Program-made: the position numbers and the translations under genes
Shown here: positions 1 through 6,803 of the stretch, one piece after another
Numbering within the stretch: the stretch's first letter is position 1
Layout: every line of letters starts with the position of its first letter
Notes under the pieces: model-generated
What the model was told of the DNA's origin: nothing
What the model saw: the letters and a program-made list of their open reading frames with translations, nothing else
Database searches by the model: none
Assembly (NCBI GenBank): GCA_002717185.1
Contig: PBDC01000077.1
Span: 1-15,376, forward strand
Direction of reading: 5' to 3'
DNA length: 15,376 nt
From: Rhodospirillaceae bacterium
GTDB taxonomy: Bacteria; Pseudomonadota; Alphaproteobacteria; UBA8366; GCA-2717185

Positions 1-63
1 ACCAAAAATGCATGATTTAGGCTGGGAATTTGCGCAGAAAATCTATAAAACTCCGTTGTTTTT

Positions 64-72
64 AAGGGAGGT
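64..72 (+). promoter_or_regulatory. Strong Shine-Dalgarno deciding a TTG start
   Basis: AAGGGAGGT lies 7 bases upstream of TTG at 80 and 16 bases upstream of ATG at 89. The spacing favours TTG as the ABC ATPase start, which adds only three residues to the ATG form. Confidence 0.55.
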
Positions 73-79
73 AAACGGT

Positions 80-1045
80 TTGTCTGCGATGATAGAACTA
101 GATCGGTTGACCAAAAGATTTGGGGCTCTGATCGCCGTCGACGACGTCACTATGACGGTCGCGCGGGGCGAGGTGTTGGGATTTCTCGGCCCGAACGGAG
201 CGGGTAAATCAACGACGATGAAAATTGTCGCTGGCTTCCTCGAGCCGACCTCTGGTGGCGTTACAGTCTGCGGACACAATATCATGGCTGATCCGGTAGC
301 GGTGAAGCGGAGCATCGGGTACCTGCCGGAAGGCGCGCCAACCTATGGCGACATGACGCCCACATCTTATCTTGGCTTTATCGCCGAAATTCGTGGCTTC
401 GACGGCGCTGAAAAACGGAAGCGCGTCGGCAATGCTGTCGAAAAGCTAGGTTTGGAGCGGGTTCTGAAGCAGCCGATAGAGACGCTTTCGAAGGGTTATA
501 AACGACGGGTCGGTTTCGCGCAGGCGATCTTGCATGATCCGGAAGTGTTGATCATGGACGAACCGACTGACGGGCTCGACCCAAACCAGAAGCGCCAGGT
601 CCGCACCTTAATCCTTGAAATGGCTTCTGATAAGGCGATCGTTATCTCGACTCATATTCTGGAGGAAGTTGACGCGGTGTGTAACCGGGTTGTGATGATA
701 GCAGGCGGGCGTCTGCTAGCCGATGGCACACCGGATTCTATGCGCTCTCGAGCTCGTGACCACAACGCTTTGCTGCTGCGCGTGGCTCCGGACAGGATGC
801 AGCTCGCGCGTGACCGGATGCAATTGATTGACGGTGTCGAGACAGTCGAAATGGTCACCCGCCGCGATGGCGCTGTTCTCCTCCGCGCGCCGGCGGGTGC
901 CCGGGCCAAAACGGCAGAGATCGTTGCCGCCCTGGGGACGGAAGGTATCGTGGTTGAGGAACTGATTAACGAAGTTGGCAAGCTGGACGACGTATTCTTC
1001 GACATCACCGCCAATGTTGCGCATCGTGAGACCCCGTATGCGTAA
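80..1045 (+). CDS. ABC transporter ATP-binding protein, Gld/ABC-2 exporter type
   Basis: This is the nucleotide-binding subunit of an ABC-2 type exporter, expected at the inner face of the membrane bound to the permease encoded next. Numbering from the in-frame ATG at 89, Walker A GPNGAGKST is at residues 34-42, the signature LSKGY at 133-137 (a variant of LSGGQ common in GldA-like ATPases), Walker B LIMDEPTDGLDP ends near 165 with catalytic Glu158, and the H-loop His is 189. A C-terminal extension of about 100 residues follows the ATPase domain, as in related exporters. Start choice: AAGGGAGGT at 64-72 sits 7 bases before an in-frame TTG at 80 but 16 bases before ATG 89, so TTG 80 is favoured. 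The family usually begins near the ATG, and the frame is open back to an ATG at 8 that lacks a ribosome site. The 3' end overlaps the permease gene by 8 bases. The transported substrate is unknown. Confidence 0.93.
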   Translation: MSAMIELDRLTKRFGALIAVDDVTMTVARGEVLGFLGPNGAGKSTTMKIVAGFLEPTSGGVTVCGHNIMADPVAVKRSIGYLPEGAPTYGDMTPTSYLGFIAEIRGFDGAEKRKRVGNAVEKLGLERVLKQPIETLSKGYKRRVGFAQAILHDPEVLIMDEPTDGLDPNQKRQVRTLILEMASDKAIVISTHILEEVDAVCNRVVMIAGGRLLADGTPDSMRSRARDHNALLLRVAPDRMQLARDRMQLIDGVETVEMVTRRDGAVLLRAPAGARAKTAEIVAALGTEGIVVEELINEVGKLDDVFFDITANVAHRETPYA

Positions 1046-1772
1046 TATTTGGATCATCGTGAAGCGGGAAACGGTCAGCTATTTCGCCACGCCGCTGGCC
1101 TATGTTTTCATTGTCATTTTTCTCGCACTCAGCGGTGCGCTGGCTTTCTTTATTGGCCGCTTCATGTCGCGCGAACAGGCGGACCTGATCCCGTTTTTCG
1201 ACTATCATCCCTGGCTTTATTTATTGCTTATCCCGGCGATCGCGATGCGGTTGTGGGCAGAGGAGCGAAAGACCGGCACGATCGAGAATTTGATGACTCT
1301 GCCGGTCTCCACCGGCGAAGCGGTAATCGGCAAGTTTCTAGCTGCATGGGGGTTTGCGGGGTTGGCGCTGTCGCTGACTTTCCCCATGTGGATCTCGGTT
1401 AATGTGTTAGGCGATCCGGACAATGGCGTGATCTTCGCCAGCTATGTTGGCAGCTTCTTGATGGCCGGCGCCTTTTTAGCCATTGGATCCTGTATCTCGG
1501 CACTGACCAAGAACCAGGTTATCGCCTTTATCATCAGCGCGACGGTGTGTTTTCTGTTCACCATGGCCGGGCTTGAGTTGGTGCTAAACTTTTTTCGTCT
1601 CTGGACGCCTGACCTGCTGGTCGACACGATCGCGTCGCTTAGCTTTCTGACCCATTTCACGGCGGTGACCAAAGGCGTTATCGAACTGCGCGACATCATC
1701 TATTTCGCTTCGATGATCGCGGTGTGGCTGTTCGCTAATGTGGTTGTCGTGGACCTTAGGAAGGCGGCTTAG
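1038..1772 (+). CDS. ABC-2 type permease, GldF-like
   Basis: This is the membrane-spanning subunit of the exporter, 244 residues, close to the usual size of GldF-type permeases. Six hydrophobic segments are visible, at about residues 19-40, 58-73, 100-121, 132-155, 160-185 and 219-238. Between the second and third lies the conserved ABC-2 loop RLWAEERKTGTIENLMTLPV (71-90), thought to contact the ATPase. The ATG at 1038 overlaps the end of the ATPase gene in ATGCGTAA, which suggests translational coupling. In-frame ATGs at 975 and 1014 are open but would add a non-hydrophobic extension lying inside the ATPase gene, so they are less likely. The transport substrate cannot be read from the sequence. 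Confidence 0.92.
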   Translation: MRNIWIIVKRETVSYFATPLAYVFIVIFLALSGALAFFIGRFMSREQADLIPFFDYHPWLYLLLIPAIAMRLWAEERKTGTIENLMTLPVSTGEAVIGKFLAAWGFAGLALSLTFPMWISVNVLGDPDNGVIFASYVGSFLMAGAFLAIGSCISALTKNQVIAFIISATVCFLFTMAGLELVLNFFRLWTPDLLVDTIASLSFLTHFTAVTKGVIELRDIIYFASMIAVWLFANVVVVDLRKAA

Positions 1773-1774
1773 CG

Positions 1775-3724
1775 ATGCTGGGTAAACTGAACGCGACCGA
1801 TCGTTCCAGCCGCGCCCTGATCGGGCTCGGCCTCGCCATCGTTCTGTTCTTCGCGGTGAACATATTCTCTAACACCGCCTTCAAATCAATGCAGCTCGAC
1901 TTGACGGCAGACAAGTTGTTCACCCTTTCGGAGGGCACAATACGGGTGCTGGCCTCATTGGACGAATCAGTCGATATCCGGCTGTTTTTTTCCCGCGCGC
2001 TAGGCGACCGGAGCCCCGATAATGCGCGCTACCATAACCGTGTCCGCGAACTGTTACTGCAATATGCTGAAATCGCTGGCGGTAAGATCCGTCTGACGTT
2101 TGAGAACCCAGAGCCGTTCACCAACAGCGAGGATCAGGCCGTCGCCTTCGGGCTGAAAGGCATTCCGGTAAATGACGCAGGAGACCAGGGATTTTTCGGC
2201 CTCGCTGCAACTAACAGTACCGATGATCAGGTGATTATCCCCTTCTTTGCAACTGAACGGGAAACTTTCCTGGAATATGACTTGACTAAAATGATGCAGC
2301 AATTGGTCAATCCGACACAGAAGACGGTCGGGCTTTTAAGCACGATACCGATTGCTGGCGGCTATGTGCCGGAGTTCGGAACGACGCAGCGCTGGCCTGT
2401 TGTTGAGCGGATCATGGAGTTCTTTCTGATTATGCCTCTGCCGACTGAGATCAGGGAGGTCCCGGAAGAGGTCGATATTCTTATGCTGGTGCATCCGGTG
2501 GGTTTGAAGCCGCACACCATGTACGCTATTGACCAATTCATGCTGCGCGGTGGTAAGGCCTTGGCCTTCGTCGATCCTGTGGCGGAAGCGGAGGCGGCCA
2601 GTATTCGCAAACAGGGCTTTCGGCCGCGCGGCTCCGATTTTAACAAGATCCTTGAAAGTTGGGGCGTGCGCATGGTTCCGGGAAGGGTTGCAGCTGACCT
2701 TGATGCGGCGAGGCGTGTAAACGTGCGACAGGGTGCGCAGATCAAAGTGGCTGACTATATCGCCTGGTTATCCCTGACCGAGCAGAATTTTGACACCAGT
2801 GATGTCGTAACTGGTGATATGAGTTTGCTGAACGTTGCTTCGGCTGGTGTTCTCGAGCTGGTAGAGGATGCTGACTTGAAAGTGACACCTCTAATCAAAT
2901 CAGGCCAAAGATCGCAGCGAATTGATGCCCTAAAAATTCGTAACGGCGCTGACGTTCTGGCACTTTTCCGTGATTTCAGACCGGAAGACCAAGACCTCAT
3001 CCTCGCGGCGCGCGCGACCGGAAGGGGGGCCAGCGCCTTCCCCGAGGGGCCTCCGCTGGATCGGGCTGCTCTGGGTCCGCGGGCCGCGACGGCGCAACAA
3101 AAATCGACACATCTCAACAAAGCCAAGGATCCAATGACTGCGATTGTGATCGCCGATGTGGATATGTTGCACCAGCGGTTCTGGCTCGAGATCAACGAGT
3201 CGATGGGGCAGCGCGTCATGGTGCCGAATGCGAACAATGGCGATTTGGTTATCAATGCGCTGGATTATTTGAGTGGCAGCGATGCCCTGATCGGTTTGCG
3301 CGCCCGGGGTAAGTCGAGCCGCCCCTTCACTTTGGTCCAAGAAATTCGCAAAGAGGCAGAACAGCACTTCAGCGATAAGGAGACGCAGCTGCAGGAGAAG
3401 CTAGTAGGGGCGCAGAACCGGTTGAATGAACTGATGAGCCGCGAGGCTGACCAGTCGGACAGCATCCTGCAAAACAATCAGAAGCGAGCGCTTGATGAAT
3501 CGCGCACTGAAATTGTAGGGATCCGCACTGAACTGCGCGACGTTCAGCACGCGCTGCGCAAGGACATTGAACGTCTTGACAGTTGGATGAAGTTCTTAAA
3601 CATCGCAGCCATCCCTCTTCTCCTTGGCATCGCGACATTGATTTTCACGGTCGTTGGTCGTATGCGCCGGCGTGTCCGGGTAATGGCGTCTCGTCTTGTC
3701 GCTGAAACAGAGGCTGCCCGATGA
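1775..3724 (+). CDS. GldG-like ABC transporter auxiliary protein
   Basis: This large 649-residue protein resembles GldG (ABC_transp_aux family), the extracytoplasmic partner of GldA/GldF-type exporters. An N-terminal membrane segment (about 15-35) is followed by the family motif DLTADKLFTLSEGT (42-55). A long extracytoplasmic region follows, containing the ABC_transp_aux domain and a Pro/Ala/Gly-rich stretch around 410-445. A charged helical region (about 520-605) looks like a coiled coil. A second membrane segment (about 607-628) and a short Arg-rich tail, presumably cytoplasmic, end the protein. The ATG lies two bases after the permease stop, with AGGAAGG about 10 bases upstream. The gene overlaps the next by ATGA. 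GldG was named for gliding in Bacteroidetes, but homologues occur widely in bacteria that do not glide, so a motility role should not be assumed. Confidence 0.9.
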   Translation: MLGKLNATDRSSRALIGLGLAIVLFFAVNIFSNTAFKSMQLDLTADKLFTLSEGTIRVLASLDESVDIRLFFSRALGDRSPDNARYHNRVRELLLQYAEIAGGKIRLTFENPEPFTNSEDQAVAFGLKGIPVNDAGDQGFFGLAATNSTDDQVIIPFFATERETFLEYDLTKMMQQLVNPTQKTVGLLSTIPIAGGYVPEFGTTQRWPVVERIMEFFLIMPLPTEIREVPEEVDILMLVHPVGLKPHTMYAIDQFMLRGGKALAFVDPVAEAEAASIRKQGFRPRGSDFNKILESWGVRMVPGRVAADLDAARRVNVRQGAQIKVADYIAWLSLTEQNFDTSDVVTGDMSLLNVASAGVLELVEDADLKVTPLIKSGQRSQRIDALKIRNGADVLALFRDFRPEDQDLILAARATGRGASAFPEGPPLDRAALGPRAATAQQKSTHLNKAKDPMTAIVIADVDMLHQRFWLEINESMGQRVMVPNANNGDLVINALDYLSGSDALIGLRARGKSSRPFTLVQEIRKEAEQHFSDKETQLQEKLVGAQNRLNELMSREADQSDSILQNNQKRALDESRTEIVGIRTELRDVQHALRKDIERLDSWMKFLNIAAIPLLLGIATLIFTVVGRMRRRVRVMASRLVAETEAAR

Positions 3725-4752
3725 GCATTCGAGCAATTCTGGTCCTCGCGCTTCTAACCGCTGCAGCGGTCGCCGCCGCGGCTATCGCCCTCAGTACCGG
3801 CCGAAATGCCGAACAGGATCCGCGTATCGGCGCCTTAGTCTTTCCGGGTCTTAACGACCGGGCGAACGACGTCGCGACCCTCAAGGTGGAGAGCGGCTAC
3901 GGGGTATTGACCCTGCAGCGGGCAGCGGGCGCTTGGACCTTGAAGGAGAGCGGAGGTTATTCGGTTATGCCGGTTAAGGCCAACGGGTCGATTCTCGACC
4001 TTGCGACCTTGCGTTTTCACGAACCTAAAACCGTCCGGCCGGAGAAATATGCCAAGCTGAACCTGCTTGATTTCGATGCGCCGGGTTCTGGGTCCACGCG
4101 AGTTACGGTTCGGGACAATGATGGTGCGATGCTGGCTGAGCTTCTCGTCGGCAACAGTAAGTTCAATCTGCCTGGTACGAAAACCGGTGGTATCTATCTG
4201 CGACTGCCAGTCGAAAAGCAGACTTGGCTAGCGGCTGGCGGCCTGAACCTCAGCGGTATTCCCGGAAAATGGCTGGAACCCGTGGTGCTGCACGTCGCCG
4301 GCGAGCGGATAAAGCGGGTCGAAATCCGTCAGCCGCAGGGGCGGCCGGTCATCATCACCAAGCGCAATCCGAGAGTTCTAGTCTACCATCTGAACGCTGT
4401 GCCGGCCGGCTATAAGGTGCGCTATGATGAAGAACCCAAGTTGATCGCCACCAACCTCGAATCCTTTGAGCTTGAAGATGTGCGGCGTGCTGGTGCGGTT
4501 AAATTCGACCCGGCGCAGACCACGCGCACCGTTTTCGAAACCTTCGATGGACTGAAGGTGACCGCGGTGTCGGCGGTAGTTGACGGTAAGTATTGGACCC
4601 GCTTCGTGGCGGTTGCAACGGCCGGAAGTCAGGCAGGAGGCGAAGCTAGGGCCATTACCAAGGCCACGAAAAACTGGGTCTATCGAATCGCCGACTATCG
4701 CGGCGAACGCTTAACAAAGCGTTTCGCGGCTATGGTTGTCCCCGGCAGTTAG
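3721..4752 (+). CDS. DUF4340 domain protein, membrane-anchored exporter accessory
   Basis: This 343-residue protein is the fourth gene of the exporter operon. It begins with an Ala/Leu-rich hydrophobic segment (residues 4-25) that acts as a signal anchor or signal peptide, and the rest has no further membrane segment, so it should be extracytoplasmic. The body has the repeated short beta-strand and 'W.L' pattern of DUF4340 proteins, for example AGAWTLKESGGYSVMPVKAN near 66-85 and the KYAKLNLLDFDAPGSG stretch near 108-123. Its start codon overlaps the GldG-like stop (ATGA), implying coupled translation and a shared complex. DUF4340 proteins regularly follow GldG-like genes. Their biochemical role is not established. 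No clear hairpin terminator follows. Confidence 0.85.
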   Translation: MSIRAILVLALLTAAAVAAAAIALSTGRNAEQDPRIGALVFPGLNDRANDVATLKVESGYGVLTLQRAAGAWTLKESGGYSVMPVKANGSILDLATLRFHEPKTVRPEKYAKLNLLDFDAPGSGSTRVTVRDNDGAMLAELLVGNSKFNLPGTKTGGIYLRLPVEKQTWLAAGGLNLSGIPGKWLEPVVLHVAGERIKRVEIRQPQGRPVIITKRNPRVLVYHLNAVPAGYKVRYDEEPKLIATNLESFELEDVRRAGAVKFDPAQTTRTVFETFDGLKVTAVSAVVDGKYWTRFVAVATAGSQAGGEARAITKATKNWVYRIADYRGERLTKRFAAMVVPGS

Positions 4753-5024
4753 GGCTCGATTAGCTCATTAGTAAGCAGCTGATTATAGTTATATCTGTCC
4801 CTCACTTGTTCGGTGGGTTCAGTGGACGATGGATATACGATGCTTGCGATGCGTTGATTTTCGCCCTGGCTCGCATCAGCTATTGGGGGGAGCATACGCA
4901 CCAAGGCGCACGAAAATTTCAAATGTTGGCCGATGTTATGCCGCTAAACGTGCCCTCTTTACACCGAGATTGATATACTTGGATGTAACAATGCGGCCGC
5001 GAGCAAGTGTCACAATCGCGACTA
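4753..5024. other. Convergent intergenic region, no supported gene
   Basis: The exporter operon and msrP converge here. A 67-codon plus-strand frame (4829-5032) has no ribosome site, runs into the msrP stop and shows no family resemblance. No GC-rich hairpin followed by a T run was seen on either strand. Confidence 0.5.
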
Positions 5025-5981
5025 CTACATAAAGAGCCGTTCTCCTTTTATTTCCTTGTACAGATAGGCGACGAGTTCTCCATATCCATTGAATAGTGAT
5101 GTTGGAACCCGTTCATTCGTGCCCAGGACGCGTTCGGTCGCCTGGCTCCAGCGCGGATGATCCACTTTGGGGCTTACATTCGCCCAGAATCCGTATTCCT
5201 GACTGGAAAGGGTTTGCCAGAAACTAACCGGCCGCTCGTTAGTAAAGTGAAAGCGGACGATCGATTTCAGCGACTTGAACCCATATTTCCACGGAATTGT
5301 GAGCCTTAGTGGGGCCCCGTTCTGCTTTGGCATCGGTTTCCCATACAATCCAGTGGCGATGAAGGCCAACTCATTGGTCGCCTCGGCTATCGTCAATCCC
5401 TCGGTATAGGGCCAGGGATACCAAGTTTGTTTAAGGCTTGGCATTGTATTGGGATCCGCCAGTGTCTCCATGCGCAAATATTTTGCTTTCCCGAGCGGTT
5501 TTGCGAAATCCACAAGCGCTTTCAGCGCGAAACCGCTCCAAGGCACTGTCATCGACCAAGCTTCCACGCAGCGGTGCCGGTACACGCGCTCCTCCAGCGG
5601 CATGCGGCGTATGAGATCATTGAAGGTGATCGTCATTTCCTTTTCGACCATGCCGTCTATGCGAATGTTCCACGGTTGAAGCTTTAGGGCCTGTGCGGTT
5701 TCGGCGATCCCTTTGTGGCTGCCGAACTCGAAAAAATTGTTATAGGTCGTGGCATGTTTCTCGTTGGTAATCGGTCGGTCGTGACGATAGCGGTGATTGC
5801 GTTGCACTGGATACAGATCGGTGTTCAGGTCGTTCGCTGACCGTACTGGCAGCCCAGCTCCAGCCAGTAGCATCGTCCCGGTACCCAGTACCTTCAACAT
5901 ACTCCGTCGGCTCCGATAGATCGTCTCGTCTGTCGTGGCGCTATCCGGAAGTGCCCAGGGCTTCCTGCGGATCACATGCAA
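5025..5981 (-). CDS. msrP: Protein-methionine-sulfoxide reductase catalytic subunit MsrP (YedY)
   Basis: MsrP is a periplasmic molybdenum-molybdopterin enzyme that reduces methionine sulfoxide in oxidised envelope proteins. The 318-residue product carries a Tat signal, SRRSMLK with twin Arg at 25-26, followed by a hydrophobic stretch (31-46) and possible cleavage near residue 49. The molybdenum-ligand Cys is Cys138 in the family motif RHRCVEAWSM, and other family blocks such as NNFFEFG (81-87) and PWKYGFKS are present. Start choice: TTG at 5981-5979 lies 7 bases after a GGAGG (5993-5989). The alternative GTG at 5975 is 13 bases away. The usual electron donor is the haem membrane protein MsrQ, encoded beside msrP in many Proteobacteria, but no msrQ reading frame lies within about 800 bases on either side. 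The product may use an MsrQ encoded elsewhere or another quinol-linked donor. Confidence 0.95.
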   Translation of the reverse strand: MHVIRRKPWALPDSATTDETIYRSRRSMLKVLGTGTMLLAGAGLPVRSANDLNTDLYPVQRNHRYRHDRPITNEKHATTYNNFFEFGSHKGIAETAQALKLQPWNIRIDGMVEKEMTITFNDLIRRMPLEERVYRHRCVEAWSMTVPWSGFALKALVDFAKPLGKAKYLRMETLADPNTMPSLKQTWYPWPYTEGLTIAEATNELAFIATGLYGKPMPKQNGAPLRLTIPWKYGFKSLKSIVRFHFTNERPVSFWQTLSSQEYGFWANVSPKVDHPRWSQATERVLGTNERVPTSLFNGYGELVAYLYKEIKGERLFM

Positions 5982-5988
5982 ATCGTTT

Positions 5989-5993
5989 CCTCC
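5989..5993 (-). promoter_or_regulatory. Shine-Dalgarno supporting the TTG start of msrP
   Basis: On the minus strand GGAGG is followed by AAACGAT and then TTG. The 7-base spacing is near ideal for the TTG and poor for the downstream GTG. Confidence 0.6.
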
Positions 5994-6011
5994 GTCCCAA
6001 TCTCAATTCAC

Positions 6012-6061
6012 TTAACCGAAATAGAGCGCTTATGCCATCATGCAAAATGAACTTCGGTTAA
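6012..6061. repeat. Perfect 9-base inverted repeat upstream of msrP
   Basis: TTAACCGAA at 6012-6020 and its exact reverse complement TTCGGTTAA at 6053-6061 are separated by 32 bases. The arms flank a possible msrP promoter. The loop is too long and the arms too AT-rich for an ordinary terminator, so paired operator half-sites are more likely. Chance cannot be excluded for a 9-base match. Confidence 0.45.
6018..6045 (-). promoter_or_regulatory. Possible msrP promoter
   Basis: On the minus strand TTGCAT (6045-6040) is followed after 16 bases by TATTTC (6023-6018), about 37 bases before the msrP start. Both boxes match the sigma-70 consensus only partly. The candidate rests mainly on position, and the proximal repeat arm overlaps the -10-like box. 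Confidence 0.25.
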
Positions 6062-6073
6062 TCCGAGACGGAG

Positions 6074-6801
6074 TTAAGCGGTAAATGGGAGATTTATTCG
6101 ACTGTCAAAACCGAAAGCGGCGATCGCTGCATTGTCGGGCCGCGCGGGGCGTATATCAATCATGCTGCAGGTTGTTACCAAATCACTCTCCTCAACCCTT
6201 TGCCCAGGATCCGAAATATTTGTGACCTAGCTCAACGATAGTCGTGGGTCGCCCAAAGCTTGTTGTCGACGCGTGTAACAAATTGCTCTCCATTTATACC
6301 AAGGATGAATTTGGGAGCGGCGAGAATGAGGCCGCGCTGTTTAGTCGTCCTCCTACAATGGATAAAGCCACTGTTCCACAGAGGTGGGTGGGCACGACGG
6401 GGGTGCCATGCGGGTCACTTTTGGCGACCGGCACATCGACCATCGGATGCGATGACGCGACTGTGGCGAGGGTCTCATCCGCGATGTAGGGCTCTGTGCA
6501 TGCTGGCAAATGTCCACCCGTGCGGAACGCTAGCTTGAATTCCAGACCTCGACTGGGTCCGTTTGCCAGGTTCAATAGCTCCGGCCTTGCTATGGTATAG
6601 GGCTGAAACAGCGGGCTTTCGTCGGCGCATCAGTGTTAATTCGCTTCATCGCTGCCTGGTTGCTAGGTGTGACCTTGCAGCCGTCGGCGCCGGCCTGTGT
6701 CAAGCCACATAGCCTTCTGCGGCATTGACGAAATGGGTGCCACTGGTAAAAGTCTCGGACACGGAGTGGTCGATCCGCAGCTGAATCAGGGCTGCGGCAT
6801 C
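6074..6801 (-). pseudogene. Decayed 2-keto-4-pentenoate hydratase/FAH family gene
   Basis: No intact frame covers this stretch, but translating the minus strand in successive frames recovers family-like blocks in the right order. Block 1 (6801-6703) reads DAAALIQLRIDHSV... to AAEGYVA, then TGA. Block 2, in another frame (about 6703-6625), reads GADGCKVTPSNQAAMKRI, like the family's 'GWKVGATN.AA' segment. Block 3, shifted again (about 6630-6420), reads GLEFKLAFRTGGHLPA then TVASSHPMVDVPVAKS, like 'EAEFAFRLGRDLP' and 'VA.VHPA.E.P'. A poorly preserved middle follows. Block 4 (about 6200-6077) reads VEESDLVTTCSMIDI...ARPDNAAIAAFGF, like the C-terminal 'AGDLVTTG...PGD...A.FG', and ends at TAA 6076-6074. 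The span of about 243 codons approaches the family's usual 250-265. At least three frame changes and missing consensus residues rule out a working enzyme. The original start may lie inside the EF-G-like gene's 3' end. The family assignment comes from remembered consensus, not a search. Confidence 0.72.
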
Positions 6802-6803
6802 AA

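Noticed and set aside
30..49. TTGCGC and TATAAA as a promoter before the ABC operon
   Set aside because: The boxes are only 8 bases apart, too close for a sigma-70 promoter. The operon may begin left of the window.
4829..5032. 67-codon plus-strand frame between the exporter operon and msrP
   Set aside because: It lacks a ribosome site and family resemblance and overlaps the msrP stop.
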